From Alteromonas hispanica (GTDB lineage Bacteria > Pseudomonadota > Gammaproteobacteria > Enterobacterales > Alteromonadaceae), in the NCBI RefSeq assembly GCF_010500915.1, contig NZ_JAAAWP010000011.1:41170-105169 (forward strand): a stretch of 64,000 bases of DNA, given 5' to 3'. Numbering within the stretch: position 1 is the stretch's first letter; each line of letters begins with the position of its first letter. Position numbers and translations under genes: made by a program. Below the pieces are notes generated by a model. That model was not told where the DNA came from. It ran no database searches and saw only the letters and a list, made by a program, of their open reading frames with translations. Shown here one piece after another: positions 27,746-37,719 of the stretch.

Positions 27746-28753
27746 CTAGGGCTTAGGAATAAAGCCTACTGCGTCATACACTTTCTTCAACGTGACACTT
27801 GCTCGCTCAGAAGCTTTTTCTGCGCCACTGCGCATTACTTCGTCTAAGAAAGGTCTGTCTGCACGAATCTGTGCATATTTTTCTTGTATCGGTGTTATGA
27901 GCGAAACTACCGCTTCTGCAACATCGCCTTTAAGGTGGCCATACATTTTATCTGTATATTCAGGCTCAAGCTCTTTTACCGATTTACCTGTTGATAACGA
28001 CAAAAGAGAAAGCAGATTTGAGACCCCTGGCTTTTCTTGAGGGTTGAAGTAGATATTTGCCTGTTCATCAGAATCGGTTACAGCACGCTTTATCTTTTTG
28101 GTTAATTTTTTAGGGTCTTCAAGCAAGCCAATGAAGTTGTTTGGGTTAACATCCGACTTAGACATTTTCTTCTCAGGCTCTTGTAAGCTCATAATGCGAG
28201 CGCCAAAGTCTGGAATATACGGGTCGGGAAGTTTGAATACGTCGCCGTACAGGTTATTAACTCGTGTAGCGATGTCGCGCGTTAATTCTAAATGCTGCTT
28301 CTGATCTTCACCTACTGGAACTTTGTCTGCCTGATAGGCCAAGATATCTGCCGCTTGCAGCACAGGATAACTGTACAAACCCACGTTAATGTTGTTTTCA
28401 TTTTTCGCAGACTTATCCTTGAACTGGGTCATTCTGTTTAATTCGCCCATTTGTGCGTAGCAATTCAACACCCAAGAGAGCTGTGCATGCTCAGGAACAT
28501 GAGACTGCATGAAAATGGTGCTTTTCTGTGGGTCGATACCACAGGCTAAATAAAGCGCAAGGCCGTCTAAACAGGCATCAAACAACTGCTTAGGATCTTG
28601 ACGTACGGTTATGGCGTGCAGGTCAACAATCATATAAAGGCAGTCGTGATCGTCCTGCATGGAAACCCACTGTTTAAGTGCACCCATGTAATTTCCTAGG
28701 GTCAGTTGTCCAGAAGGCTGACAGCCACTTAATACAACGGGTTTGTTACTCAT
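27746..28753 (-). CDS. trpS: Tryptophanyl-tRNA synthetase
   Basis: This class Ic synthetase charges tRNA-Trp. Its 335 residues fit the bacterial enzyme. The HIGH-equivalent is in [14 protein letters not shown] and the KMSKS motif in [13 protein letters not shown]. The tryptophan and ATP pocket signatures [12 protein letters not shown] and [18 protein letters not shown] are intact. It starts 29 bp after the rpe stop and is probably in an rpe-trpS(-pabA) transcript, with a 146-bp gap to pabA. Confidence 0.97.
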   Translation of the reverse strand: MSNKPVVLSGCQPSGQLTLGNYMGALKQWVSMQDDHDCLYMIVDLHAITVRQDPKQLFDACLDGLALYLACGIDPQKSTIFMQSHVPEHAQLSWVLNCYAQMGELNRMTQFKDKSAKNENNINVGLYSYPVLQAADILAYQADKVPVGEDQKQHLELTRDIATRVNNLYGDVFKLPDPYIPDFGARIMSLQEPEKKMSKSDVNPNNFIGLLEDPKKLTKKIKRAVTDSDEQANIYFNPQEKPGVSNLLSLLSLSTGKSVKELEPEYTDKMYGHLKGDVAEAVVSLITPIQEKYAQIRADRPFLDEVMRSGAEKASERASVTLKKVYDAVGFIPKP

Positions 28754-28782
28754 TATTTTTTACCTGTGTTTGTGTTTTTAAA

Positions 28783-29463
28783 TTATGCTTGGTTGATTGA
28801 AGCTAGTTCTTTGCGCATGGCGTCTATTACTTCACCGTAATCATCCTGAGAGAAAATAGCGGATCCAGCGACGAACATATCTGCTCCCGCCTCTGCGATG
28901 TCGCGAATGTTATCTACTTTTACGCCACCGTCAATTTCTATTCTTATATCGTAACCACTTTCAAGCACGCGTTGCTTGACTGCGCGGACCTTGTCCAGCG
29001 TGGAAGGAATAAATTTCTGGCCGCCAAAGCCCGGATTTACTGACATTATAAGAATGTGATGGAGTTTATCCATCACATGATCTAAGTAATGCAGTGGTGT
29101 CGCCGGATTAAAGACCAGCCCAGGTTTACAGCCTGAGTCGATAATTAGCTGTAGTGAGCGGTCTATATGTTCAGACGCTTCCGGATGAAAGCTGATATAA
29201 GACGCACCTGCGTTGGCAAACTTTTCTATGAGATCATCAACCGGTTTCACCATCAAATGAACGTCGATTGGTGCAGTAATGCCGTAATTGCGCAATGCAT
29301 CACAAATCATAGGACCAAACGTTAAGTTGGGCACATAGTGATTGTCCATTACATCAAAATGCACGATATCGGCGCCCGCATTAATTACTTTCTCTACATC
29401 AGCACCAAGTTGTGCAAAGTCTGCAGACAATATGGAAGGTGCGATTAGATATGGTTTCATCAT
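28783..29463 (-). CDS. rpe: Ribulose-phosphate 3-epimerase
   Basis: Rpe interconverts ribulose-5-phosphate and xylulose-5-phosphate in the pentose phosphate pathway. The 226-residue TIM barrel has the metal-binding and catalytic signatures [52 protein letters not shown] and [11 protein letters not shown]. The first Met may not be the one used, since MMKPY offers two ATGs in a row. The rpe-trpS order matches other gammaproteobacteria. Confidence 0.97.
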   Translation of the reverse strand: MMKPYLIAPSILSADFAQLGADVEKVINAGADIVHFDVMDNHYVPNLTFGPMICDALRNYGITAPIDVHLMVKPVDDLIEKFANAGASYISFHPEASEHIDRSLQLIIDSGCKPGLVFNPATPLHYLDHVMDKLHHILIMSVNPGFGGQKFIPSTLDKVRAVKQRVLESGYDIRIEIDGGVKVDNIRDIAEAGADMFVAGSAIFSQDDYGEVIDAMRKELASINQA

Positions 29464-29857
29464 TCATCCTTAGTGAGTAATACATCTGGAATTATTACCG
29501 TTCAATAGTGCGAAAGTTTAACTAAATCTAGCGAAGTTTACTATGCAGACCTTCTTTCACCTGAGTAAAACATCTACCTACTGTTATTTGCGTGCTTCGA
29601 AGGTGGTGCTGGCCTGCCCACTTTTGGTGAATGCGCGTTAATCTGGTGCATTTTTATTCATGTAGACTGCATGACTATCCCTTTTGGTTTTTAAGGATGA
29701 TTTAAAAATAGAATTAATATCAATGATTTAAAATTTATTTGGCTTGTTTTTACAGGTTGTCATAAACGGGCATCAGTTTTGCGTTAGCCAGTGCAAATAT
29801 AAAAATACAGACAGAAAAACAAATTACAACAAATTGAGATTTGACTGGAGAACACAC
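29464..29857. other. Intergenic region with divergent promoters, no gene seen
   Basis: This 394-bp space lies between rpe (minus) and the TorF-like porin gene (plus). It must hold both promoters. The right half is very AT-rich, with runs such as ttaaaaatagaattaat at about 29702. I see no strong hairpin, no riboswitch and no ORF with a good start. A small RNA cannot be excluded by reading. Confidence 0.4.
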
Positions 29858-30583
29858 ATGAAAACGTCTATCAAAAGAACACTCGTTGCCGCTGCCATTT
29901 CATCAGCGTGTCTATTAACGGCAATGCCGACTTACGCAGAAGTTACTGCAAACGCAAGCTTTACCAGTAACTACATTTGGCGTGGTCTTACGCAAACAAC
30001 GAACGATGCGGCAGTTCAAGGTGGTATTGACTACGCTCACGAGAGCGGTTTCTACGCAGGTACATGGGCATCGAATGTTAACTATGGTGCGGATGATATT
30101 TACTCATACGAGCATGACTTGTACTTCGGTTTTTCTGGTGAATCAGAGGGCGGCGTAGCGTACGATTTTGGTTACTTGTACTACAACTATGATGCAGAAG
30201 CGGAGTTCGATTTCGCAGAAGTATACGGCTCAGTAGGCATGGGTGGTCTAAGTCTTACTCTTTCATTGCTTGCGCATACAGAAGCAGATGAAGGCGAAGG
30301 ACAAGACTTTGGCTTTGGTCAGGCATCTTATGTGTCATTAGATTACGGTACGCCTGTTTTAAATGGTGCAGAGCTTGGCTTGCATATTGGTTATCACCAA
30401 GGCGACTTCGCTGAAGCATTCAACGGCGTTCCAGATGGTTATGCAGATTGGGGTATCTCTCTATCTAAAGACGGTTTTAGCTTCGCTGTTACTGGTACAG
30501 ACCTAGACGACACCGGCGCTGACGCGTACGACAATGATGCAGTGAAATTTACTGTAAGCTACGGCATGGATTTCGAGCTTTAA
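29858..30583 (+). CDS. TorF-family putative porin (TIGR02001-like)
   Basis: The start at 29858 follows ctggag at a good distance and opens a classic signal peptide (MKTSIKRTLVAAAISSACLL, cleavage after TYA, about residue 27). The mature protein begins EVTANASFTSNYIWRGLTQT, the N-terminal signature of this family. It is built of alternating beta-strand segments rich in Gly, Tyr and Asp, with an aromatic end typical of outer-membrane barrels (VSYGMDFEL). The TIGR02001 assignment is from memory of the pattern. Transported compounds are unknown. It is a single gene ending at a strong terminator. Confidence 0.85.
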   Translation: MKTSIKRTLVAAAISSACLLTAMPTYAEVTANASFTSNYIWRGLTQTTNDAAVQGGIDYAHESGFYAGTWASNVNYGADDIYSYEHDLYFGFSGESEGGVAYDFGYLYYNYDAEAEFDFAEVYGSVGMGGLSLTLSLLAHTEADEGEGQDFGFGQASYVSLDYGTPVLNGAELGLHIGYHQGDFAEAFNGVPDGYADWGISLSKDGFSFAVTGTDLDDTGADAYDNDAVKFTVSYGMDFEL

Positions 30584-30708
30584 GTCTTAGTACAATTCTG
30601 CGCGGGTTCATTACATATTCGCAGTCTGTGTTGGCGTAACTAGTGTCGACTCACTGCCTGAATTGTGAGAAGTAGGCACAGATAAATACATAAGTATACG
30701 GACCTTTT

Positions 30709-30735
30709 AAACCCAGCATTAACATGCTGGGTTTT
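30709..30735 (+). terminator. Rho-independent terminator of the porin gene
   Basis: A perfect 10-bp stem (aaacccagca / tgctgggttt) with a 6-nt loop is followed by T residues. It lies about 125 bp after the porin stop, so the transcript would carry a long 3' untranslated part. Confidence 0.85.
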
Positions 30736-30774
30736 GCATTTACATTACACAATTGATATGAAAGTATATTATGC

Positions 30775-30802
30775 TTGTTCAATGCCTTGTTTGGATTATA
30801 AT
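30775..30802 (+). promoter_or_regulatory. Sigma-70-like promoter
   Basis: TTGTTC, 16 bp, then a perfect TATAAT. It lies 38 bp before the start of the small exported protein gene, just past the porin terminator, which fits a new transcription unit. Confidence 0.55.
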
Positions 30803-30839
30803 GAGGTGATAAATTAACCGAGTGACAGGAGTATTCAGG

Positions 30840-31148
30840 ATGAAAGTTCTCACGTTTTTTGCTTTATGTGGTGTTATAGCGCTTACCAGCGTTTTTGCTG
30901 TGTCAGCACCTACCACCCGGGCGTCAGTGTGCGATTTTCAGCCTGTCACTGATTTTGATCCAAAACTTCCTGCCAGCCATGTGGTGAATCAGTGTGCTCG
31001 TTATCAAGAGGGAGTTGAAGAGATCAGCTGGTTCTCTTGGATTGCCGGTAAGTCATCGTCATTTCAATTTCACTTCTTCGACTTACTTGAATTGCTTCAC
31101 AGCGATAAACACAACGACTTCTCTTCATCTCCAAACGACACCCAGTAA
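30840..31148 (+). CDS. Small exported protein of unknown function
   Basis: The ATG at 30840 is chosen because AGGAG lies 8 nt upstream; an earlier in-frame ATG overlaps that site. The 102-residue product starts with a hydrophobic signal sequence (MKVLTFFALCGVIALTSVFAV, likely cut near APTTRAS). Two Cys follow (SVCDFQP and VNQCARYQE), which could form a disulfide in the periplasm. The rest is acidic and His-rich near the end. I recognise no family. Its TAA shares bases with the next ATG (TAATG), so it is probably translationally coupled to the DUF2970 gene. Confidence 0.65.
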   Translation: MKVLTFFALCGVIALTSVFAVSAPTTRASVCDFQPVTDFDPKLPASHVVNQCARYQEGVEEISWFSWIAGKSSSFQFHFFDLLELLHSDKHNDFSSSPNDTQ

Positions 31149-31345
31149 TGCTCCGCATGTCTGACACCGGCTTTTGGGCTACGGTAGGTAGTGTTCTTGC
31201 TAGTTTGTTTGGTGTCCAAAGCCATAAAAACTATGAACGGGATTTCACGCGAGGGACGTTTATTACATTTGCAGTCGTTGGCATCGTGATGGTGGTATTG
31301 TTTGTTGTGAGTCTTTTTTCTTTCGTTAAATGGTATGCTGGCTAA
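31148..31345 (+). CDS. DUF2970 family small membrane protein
   Basis: This 65-residue protein has the DUF2970 core: ATVGSVLASLFGVQSHKNYERDF followed by a single hydrophobic helix (FITFAVVGIVMVVLFVVSLFSF). The family is small, single-pass and of unknown function in proteobacteria. Start codons at 31148 (coupled to the upstream stop) and 31157 are both possible. It converges with dam, with only 3 bp between stops and no terminator between them. Confidence 0.8.
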   Translation: MLRMSDTGFWATVGSVLASLFGVQSHKNYERDFTRGTFITFAVVGIVMVVLFVVSLFSFVKWYAG

Positions 31346-31348
31346 AGA

Positions 31349-32254
31349 CTAAGCTTGGGTTCGCTTATGCTTTTCCTTTTCCTTTTCCTTACTCTTACCG
31401 ATTGCAGAACTTGGCTTAATGCTTGAGTTTGTAGCCGGTGGAAAAAATGCCAGAATCTCATCAACGGGCGTTCGTTTCGCTCCATTTTGACTAATCGACC
31501 TCTTAACTGAAAGCATACTAAAATCTGCACCTTGATACAGATCTCGAGTTAACGGTAAGTCATGATTTGAGACCAGTACTGGAATACCGCGTTTTTGCGA
31601 TGTTTTAGCCGCTAAGCTCGCCAGTTTTTCTTGTGCGTCTTGACCAAAACTATGACTAGCATAGCTTGTAAATGCCGCGGTTTTACTGATGGGCGCATAA
31701 GGAGGATCGCAGTAGATCACGCTGCCTTGTCGTGCGCGAGAAAACACCTTTTCAAATGGTAAACAAGTGAATGTGGCTTTTTGAGATTTTTCAGAAAAGA
31801 CAAACATCTCATGCTCTGGGAAATAAGGCTTTTTATAGCGCCCAAAAGGCACGTTAAATTTGCCTTGGAGACTGTATCGACACAATCCATTGTATCCATG
31901 CCTATTCAAATACAAAAATAGAATGGCACGATAATACTCGTCCTTTGTGCCATTAAATTCTTCTCTTAACGCATAATACATAGGCTCGCTATTTCGAGCG
32001 CCACTGAAAAAGTCACGAGCGTCATTAATGAGCGCGTCCGGTTGCGCTTTGAGAAAGTTATACAGATTGATTAAATCGGGATTTATGTCGTTTAGCAGAT
32101 AGCGTTTGTAATGCGTATTCAAAAATACAGAACCAGCGCCCACAAATGGCTCAATAAGCTTATTTGCTTGCGGTAATCTGGCTTGAATATGCTCAACCAA
32201 GCTGTATTTGCCACCGGCCCACTTCAAAAAAGCACGGTTCTTTTTTTGCATCAT
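31349..32254 (-). CDS. dam: DNA adenine methyltransferase (GATC)
   Basis: Dam methylates adenine in GATC and guides mismatch repair, replication timing and gene regulation. It has the S-adenosylmethionine motif LKWAGGKYSLV, EPFVGAGSVF, the catalytic DPPY (YCDPPYAPISKT) and the target-recognition region FNGTKDEYYRAILFLYLNRHGYNGLCRY. The 301 residues exceed the usual ~270-280 because of a charged tail. The tail ends SKEKEKEKHKRTQA and is encoded by a hexanucleotide repeat (three copies of cttttc on the plus strand at about 31370-31387). It follows damX by 207 bp, as in other gammaproteobacteria. Confidence 0.95.
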   Translation of the reverse strand: MMQKKNRAFLKWAGGKYSLVEHIQARLPQANKLIEPFVGAGSVFLNTHYKRYLLNDINPDLINLYNFLKAQPDALINDARDFFSGARNSEPMYYALREEFNGTKDEYYRAILFLYLNRHGYNGLCRYSLQGKFNVPFGRYKKPYFPEHEMFVFSEKSQKATFTCLPFEKVFSRARQGSVIYCDPPYAPISKTAAFTSYASHSFGQDAQEKLASLAAKTSQKRGIPVLVSNHDLPLTRDLYQGADFSMLSVKRSISQNGAKRTPVDEILAFFPPATNSSIKPSSAIGKSKEKEKEKHKRTQA

Positions 32255-32461
32255 GCGTAAACGTTACTACCTACACGGAGAGAAGACGGTGGTTGTTCCT
32301 AACGTTGCCGTTCTGGGCTTATTGCTGGGTAAGAGAGTCTTGCGACATCACCACGTTAGTGGCTAATTGTATCTGTCATCGTTTGAACGGACAACCGGCA
32401 AGTACAGGCCAGAGAGCTTTCTTTTGCAAAGTGCCTAAAAAGCCTGCGGTTTCAATGTGTT

Positions 32462-33982
32462 TTACTCGCCTTTTGCTAAGTCAACTTCGCGAATGACTTG
32501 CTGACCACTCTTAGCAAAAGCAGACGCTTTGTTTGGATAATCAGGAAGTTGCTGCTTGGCTAGCTGAGCTTCTTCTGCAGAGGCAAAAGGCTGGTAGTAA
32601 ACCACAACGTACCAGTCACCTCCATAACGCCATGTTTTATATATTCGCGTAATATCGCGCAAATTCTGCTCATTGATAAAGTCGTTAAGAACCTGAGGGT
32701 CCTTCATCGCTAACAATTGTAGCGCATATTCTGATGGCACGATCCAAGACTGATTGCTTGTGGGCGTCGTAACAGTTTCAGTTTGGTACGCTTTAGGCTC
32801 TTGAGCACCAGAGTTCTGCGCTGCTTGCGAGCTTTCTTTAGCATCAGCGCTTTCTTTGCTATCGGAAATAGCTTCTTGCCAACTAGTAACTAAGGCCTGC
32901 TCACTACTTGCCAATGTGTCATTAGCTTCACTGTTGTCAGGCGCAGCGTCGGAGGCCTTGATGTCTGATGCGCTCGCAGTGGCGGCTTCAATGTTGCCGA
33001 CCTTATCACCAGTGATGGCATTAGCATCACCAGCGGTGTTACCGTTGTCAATTGCGCTAGTTTCTAGCGAATTTTCTCCGGTAACTTCTTCTCCGATAGC
33101 TTCTTCGCCGATAACTTCAACATGTTCTGCGCCTGAAATAAACGGCGAGGGGCCGACGTCTGAAGAAGACTTATCTGCAAGTAACGTGTCGTCATCTGTT
33201 GCGATGGTATCGTAAGCCGAGCCGGGCGCGATTAGGGGAGCGGTTTTGTCATCGACTTGTTCAATTGGGGTGAATAGAGACGCAATGTCGTCGCCATATT
33301 GCCAATAAACCAAGCCTGCAAATGTGCTTATAAAAACAAGCACTAATGCAACATATAGCCATCTAGACTTAAGCGGATTAGCAAAGCTTGTTGTAGATTG
33401 TAATTGGCGGCTTTCCAAGTGAGCCTGAAAAGCTTCTCTACGACTTGCTATCATTTTATCAAGGTCAGACTCGAATCGTGGCTGCTCATCAATAACCGAT
33501 TGACTACTGATTATGAGAGGGGTTTCTGTATTTTTCGCAGGAAGCCATTTTTTCGCACGTTCAGCCCATACACTGTCAGCAAACAACAGCACATTTAAAT
33601 GTTGTTTGTTGCCTGCAAACCGACTTTGTAGGACGAGGTCCCAGAGCTCTTGTAAAAAAGTATCAGGCAGGTGATGAGATTGAGTTATGGCAATTAATAT
33701 TGGGCCTTCATGGTTATTCAGCTCAACGAGTAACTCATTAAGCGGCCTGACAAAGCTTCCTACTACCTGTCCAAGAAGCTGGCGACATAGTTGACGGCGA
33801 TAGTCAGACACATCCATGGCATCTTGTGCGGTGAGGTAAGCTATCTCGGTATCATCGTGCTGTTGAAATACGAATGCTTCTAAGGTTTTTTGCTGTTGAG
33901 CAATAGAGTCGCCGCTGACAAAAATCAGCTGCGATGAATAGTTAACCAGATATTCCAAACGCTCATGCAGTTCATTTTGCAT
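32462..33982 (-). CDS. damX: DamX-like SPOR-domain cell division protein
   Basis: DamX is an inner-membrane protein that localises to the division septum through its SPOR domain, which binds denuded peptidoglycan. This 506-residue protein has an N-terminal AAA-like cytoplasmic part without a visible Walker A loop (about 1-165), a membrane helix (about 208-227), a long acidic Ala/Ser/Asp-rich periplasmic linker with repeated GEE/GEN units (about 280-400), and a C-terminal SPOR domain (SEYALQLLAMKDPQVLNDFI, then GDWYVVVYYQPFASAEEAQ). It sits between aroB (79 bp) and dam, the standard order. The linker is likely disordered. Confidence 0.9.
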   Translation of the reverse strand: MQNELHERLEYLVNYSSQLIFVSGDSIAQQQKTLEAFVFQQHDDTEIAYLTAQDAMDVSDYRRQLCRQLLGQVVGSFVRPLNELLVELNNHEGPILIAITQSHHLPDTFLQELWDLVLQSRFAGNKQHLNVLLFADSVWAERAKKWLPAKNTETPLIISSQSVIDEQPRFESDLDKMIASRREAFQAHLESRQLQSTTSFANPLKSRWLYVALVLVFISTFAGLVYWQYGDDIASLFTPIEQVDDKTAPLIAPGSAYDTIATDDDTLLADKSSSDVGPSPFISGAEHVEVIGEEAIGEEVTGENSLETSAIDNGNTAGDANAITGDKVGNIEAATASASDIKASDAAPDNSEANDTLASSEQALVTSWQEAISDSKESADAKESSQAAQNSGAQEPKAYQTETVTTPTSNQSWIVPSEYALQLLAMKDPQVLNDFINEQNLRDITRIYKTWRYGGDWYVVVYYQPFASAEEAQLAKQQLPDYPNKASAFAKSGQQVIREVDLAKGE

Positions 33983-34061
33983 GTGTTTGCCCCTATAAAA
34001 ACCTTGCGACGCGTAACATCAACACTGAATAACGCAAATAAGCGTTAGCGAATATAAAAGG

Positions 34062-35129
34062 CTAGGGTAATACGCGCGAAAGTATGTCGTCTGTCACTTC
34101 TTTAGTCACAACCGCACTGCCTATTCCTTGAGGGAGAACAAAGCGAATGCTACCTGCTTCTACTTTCTTATCCCGCTTCATATGCTTAACATAATCCGCC
34201 TTCGCCATACTTTTTGGCCCCTCGATAGGAAGGTTGAAAGCGCTGAATAAGTCGGCAACTCGACGAGTTTCTGACGCATTAAACCACGCTAGCTCTTGTG
34301 CTGCTAAGCAAGCAATTATAGTACCAGCTGCAACTGCTTCACCGTGTAGCCAGTTGCCATAGCCTTGTTCAGCTTCAATAGCGTGTCCAAAAGTATGCCC
34401 TAGATTAAGAATAGCGCGCAGTCCTCCCTCACGCTCATCTTTTGCTACAACTTCAGCTTTAATCTGACAACAGCGGTAAATGGTTTGGCTTAATATTTCG
34501 GTGTCTAGTGCTTTTAGCTTCTCAACAGCAGACTCTAGCCATGTAAAAAATGGGGCGTCATAAATGATGCCGTACTTTATTACCTCTGCCATGCCAGCTG
34601 CGAATTCTCGCTCTGGAAGGGTAGACAGTGACTTTGTATCTATTGCAACAAATACCGGCTGATAGAAGGCCCCAATCATGTTTTTGCCTAGCGGGTGATT
34701 TACTGCAGTTTTGCCACCAACAGAAGAGTCTACTTGCGATAGCAGTGTGGTAGGCACCTGAATAAAAGGTACGCCGCGTTGATAAGTTGCTGCTACAAAA
34801 CCCGTTAAATCACCGATAACTCCACCGCCCAGAGCGATGAGTGTGGTATCTCTAGCTGCATTAAGCTCAAGCAGGCGAGTCATTACCACCTCAAACTGTG
34901 TCAGATTTTTGTGCTGTTCGCCATCGGGAAGAATGATAGTTTCAACACTCACATCACCACAGGCGGCTTTTGCTGCGTCGAGATACAAAGGTGCAACGGT
35001 TTCGTTGGTAACGATAACGGCCAAGGGGCCTTTGATGTAGGGGGCAAAGACAGCAGGCTTTGAAAGTAAGCCCGCTTCTATCTGTATAGGATAGCTACGT
35101 TCTCCAAGTTCCACAGTTAAGGTTGACAT
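34062..35129 (-). CDS. aroB: 3-dehydroquinate synthase
   Basis: AroB closes the ring of DAHP to 3-dehydroquinate, step two of the shikimate pathway, using NAD and a divalent metal. The 355 residues fit. Motifs are DGEQHKNL, the NAD-binding [41 protein letters not shown] and the metal-ligand segments [12 protein letters not shown] and [10 protein letters not shown]. It lies 30 bp after aroK and is co-transcribed with it. Confidence 0.97.
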   Translation of the reverse strand: MSTLTVELGERSYPIQIEAGLLSKPAVFAPYIKGPLAVIVTNETVAPLYLDAAKAACGDVSVETIILPDGEQHKNLTQFEVVMTRLLELNAARDTTLIALGGGVIGDLTGFVAATYQRGVPFIQVPTTLLSQVDSSVGGKTAVNHPLGKNMIGAFYQPVFVAIDTKSLSTLPEREFAAGMAEVIKYGIIYDAPFFTWLESAVEKLKALDTEILSQTIYRCCQIKAEVVAKDEREGGLRAILNLGHTFGHAIEAEQGYGNWLHGEAVAAGTIIACLAAQELAWFNASETRRVADLFSAFNLPIEGPKSMAKADYVKHMKRDKKVEAGSIRFVLPQGIGSAVVTKEVTDDILSRVLP

Positions 35130-35159
35130 GGGCGTAGCACCTCCTAATACACTATTCTA

Positions 35160-35675
35160 TTAAAGACCGATTTTACTGATGATTTGATTTGCAACGGCGC
35201 GTGCCGACTGGTCGTCGGTATCAACTACGTAGTCTGCAACCTCTTCATAAAGAGGGTTTCTTTGCTCGGCGAGGTCGCGAAGTACCTTCTCTGGATCTTC
35301 GTTCTGAAGCAGAGGGCGACGCTTGTCACGTTGTGTGCGAGCAACTTGCTTATCGATGGTAGTTTGCAAGTAAACAACGATTCCGCGGGCAGATAAACGG
35401 TTACGTACTGCTTTAGTCACGATAGAGCCACCGCCAGTCGCAAGCACAATACCTTGCTTGTCGGTCAAATCATTAATGACGTTTTCTTCCCGCGCTCTAA
35501 AACCATCCTCACCTTCTAAGTCAAAGATCCAAGCGATATCAGCCCCAGTACGGCGCTCAATTTCCTGATCAGAATCAAAAAAATCTAAGTGAAGTTCGTC
35601 TGCTAGATGTCTACCGATTGTGCTTTTGCCAGCACCCATCGGGCCAACTAAAAAGATATTACGTTTTTCAGCCAT
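35160..35675 (-). CDS. aroK: Shikimate kinase I
   Basis: AroK phosphorylates shikimate with ATP. The 171-residue P-loop kinase has Walker [16 protein letters not shown], the shikimate-binding [23 protein letters not shown] and [10 protein letters not shown], and the lid segment [11 protein letters not shown] terminator at 35898-35927 separates it from pilQ, so a promoter for aroK-aroB-damX-dam should lie in 35676-35897. That space holds no other gene I can support. Confidence 0.96.
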   Translation of the reverse strand: MAEKRNIFLVGPMGAGKSTIGRHLADELHLDFFDSDQEIERRTGADIAWIFDLEGEDGFRAREENVINDLTDKQGIVLATGGGSIVTKAVRNRLSARGIVVYLQTTIDKQVARTQRDKRRPLLQNEDPEKVLRDLAEQRNPLYEEVADYVVDTDDQSARAVANQIISKIGL

Positions 35676-35897
35676 ATTTGCTTATATCACAACTTAATCA
35701 TGTTAGGGGCAGTGCACTGTTGCCTTACCAGCCTACCCATTGACTCGTGCCTATTTAATGTCCAATAAGCACCACTCCTTAAACCTCGTTAATATTTCGA
35801 GGCGGCGATTATCTCAGTTTCCGGTAAGGCGTTGCAAGTTTTGTTACCAACAATATGCATATACCTGTAATTTCTTATTAAAAAACGCGGTAAAAGT

Positions 35898-35927
35898 AAA
35901 AAACGTGCAAGGTTATGCACGTTTTTT
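35898..35927 (-). terminator. Rho-independent terminator of the pilMNOPQ operon
   Basis: AAAAAACGTGCA and TGCACGTTTTTT form a perfect 12-bp stem with a 6-nt loop, with a T-tract in both directions. It sits 18 bp past the pilQ stop and separates the pilus operon from aroK. Confidence 0.88.
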
Positions 35928-35944
35928 ACTAAGAGGGGCGGGAC

Positions 35945-37717
35945 TTACGGTCTTTCAGTCACTATTTTCGGTGTAACGAAAATCAGCAATTCGCGTTTCT
36001 GCTGCAGCGTTGTCGTGTTTCTGAACAAGGCACCAAGCACTGGCAAGTCGCCAAATAGCGGAACTTTGTTCACACCGTCATTACTGGTTTGCTGAAAAAT
36101 ACCGCCAAGAACAATAGTTTCACCATTTTCTACCAATACTTGAGTTTGGATCTCTTGTGTATCGATAGCTACAGCATCACCAGTAGATGTTGATACAGTC
36201 TCGCCTCGCGTATCTTGAGTAACAACAAGGTCGAGGATAATTCTATTATCCGGTGTGATATGAGGCGTAACCTTGAGTGATAGCACTGCTTTTTTGAACT
36301 CAACCGCTGTAGCACCACTAGACGTCGCCTGCACAAAAGGAATTTCTGTACCTTGCTCAATGTATGCTTCGTGTTGGTTAGCGACGGTAATGCGGGGGCT
36401 TGCGATGATTTCCCCTTTATTTTCAGATTCTAGAGCTGACAGCTCTAAATCCAAAATGGTGCCGTCAATAAGGCTAGCAATTTGAAAGCCGATAGTTCCT
36501 GCTGCGCTGCTTACAGGTAAATTAACATTGAGTCGGTCATTAATAGTTGGCGCTATACCACCTGCAATAGTATCGGCGCCTTCCAAAGAGCCTGATACGC
36601 CATTGTCGTCTTGTCTGTCGCTAAATCCCCAGCGTACACCAAGCTGTTCATCTACGTTATCAAGCACAGTCACCATGCGACTCTCTATTAGTACCTGCTT
36701 AACGGGGATATCAAGCACTTCAATCGTTTTTCTCGCTTCGTCAATCGACTCCAGTGTATCTCTGATTAGTAACGTGTTGGTACGTTCATCAACAGTAACA
36801 CCGCCTCTGTCTGACAAAATACCGCCTTCGGTCGATTTTAAAATAGCCGCCAGTTCTGCTGCTTTCGCATAGTTAATAGCAATATCTACAGTTTGTAGAG
36901 GGGCTAAATCTGCCACTTGTTGGCGAGACTGAAGGGCTTGGGTTTCCCTTGCTGATAATTCCTCTGCCGGCGCAATAAGTAAAATGTTGCCTTCTAAACG
37001 TTTGTCTAGGCCTTTCACCCGCATAATCATATCGAGGGCTTGGTCCCATGGTACGCCAGAAAGGCTTATGGTTACGTTACCAGTGACGGAATCGGTAGTG
37101 ACTAGGTTGAAGCCGTTAACTTGGGCAATAATTTGTAATACTTGACGAACAGGAACGTCTTGAAAATCGAGTGATATTGGTTCGCCCGTATACTCGGTTT
37201 CACTCTCAAGCGCTTCTTGCTGCTCTTTCGCCATAGGTGTTACTTCAATTTGCAGCTGATTCCCTTTTACCGAGTTTTTAACAACAACCGCACCTTCATA
37301 ATTTACTTCTACGCGAGACGATTTGCCGTCTTCAAAAGTTTCTATGGTGGATACCACCGTACCAAAGTCTGCGACATCTAGCTCTACAAGCTGGTCTTCA
37401 CCTAACTTTGTTGCCATTAACGTTACCGACACTTTTCCTTGTGACTCCACTAGCTGTGTTTTAGGCACTTCGCCTTCAAACGTCACTAGAGTAATCGCCG
37501 TGTTTTTCGCGTCCTGCGTAAAATCTACATCTGTTACTGTCGTGGTAACAAGTGCTGCATCACTTTTTGATTGCGGGTCAATTAACAGAGTGTCTTGAGC
37601 TTTTGACGGGGCAACAAGCAAAGTAAAAGAAAGAAATACGGCAATGGCGCCTGCCAACCAATACCATCTCGGGCCGCTTCGATTGAGTGACTTATTAAAA
37701 ATATATCGTTCGGCCAT
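35945..37717 (-). CDS. pilQ: Type IV pilus secretin
   Basis: PilQ forms the outer-membrane ring through which the type IV pilus passes. This form has a membrane-spanning signal region (about 17-40), one AMIN-like domain (about 55-165), a secretin N0/STN domain (EPISLDFQDVPVRQVLQIIAQVNGFNLV), N1 (LAAILKSTEGGILSDRGGV), and the C-terminal secretin barrel with VLVENGETIVLGGIFQQ and VPLFGDLPVLGALFR. At 590 residues it is shorter than the Pseudomonas protein (about 714), in line with a single N-terminal AMIN domain. It is the last gene of pilMNOPQ. Confidence 0.95.
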   Translation of the reverse strand: MAERYIFNKSLNRSGPRWYWLAGAIAVFLSFTLLVAPSKAQDTLLIDPQSKSDAALVTTTVTDVDFTQDAKNTAITLVTFEGEVPKTQLVESQGKVSVTLMATKLGEDQLVELDVADFGTVVSTIETFEDGKSSRVEVNYEGAVVVKNSVKGNQLQIEVTPMAKEQQEALESETEYTGEPISLDFQDVPVRQVLQIIAQVNGFNLVTTDSVTGNVTISLSGVPWDQALDMIMRVKGLDKRLEGNILLIAPAEELSARETQALQSRQQVADLAPLQTVDIAINYAKAAELAAILKSTEGGILSDRGGVTVDERTNTLLIRDTLESIDEARKTIEVLDIPVKQVLIESRMVTVLDNVDEQLGVRWGFSDRQDDNGVSGSLEGADTIAGGIAPTINDRLNVNLPVSSAAGTIGFQIASLIDGTILDLELSALESENKGEIIASPRITVANQHEAYIEQGTEIPFVQATSSGATAVEFKKAVLSLKVTPHITPDNRIILDLVVTQDTRGETVSTSTGDAVAIDTQEIQTQVLVENGETIVLGGIFQQTSNDGVNKVPLFGDLPVLGALFRNTTTLQQKRELLIFVTPKIVTERP

Positions 37718-37719
37718 GC

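Noticed and set aside
32164..32496. A plus-strand ORF across the dam-damX gap
   Set aside because: It overlaps both ends of genes on the other strand, has no ribosome binding site and encodes a Cys/Trp-rich sequence without family features.
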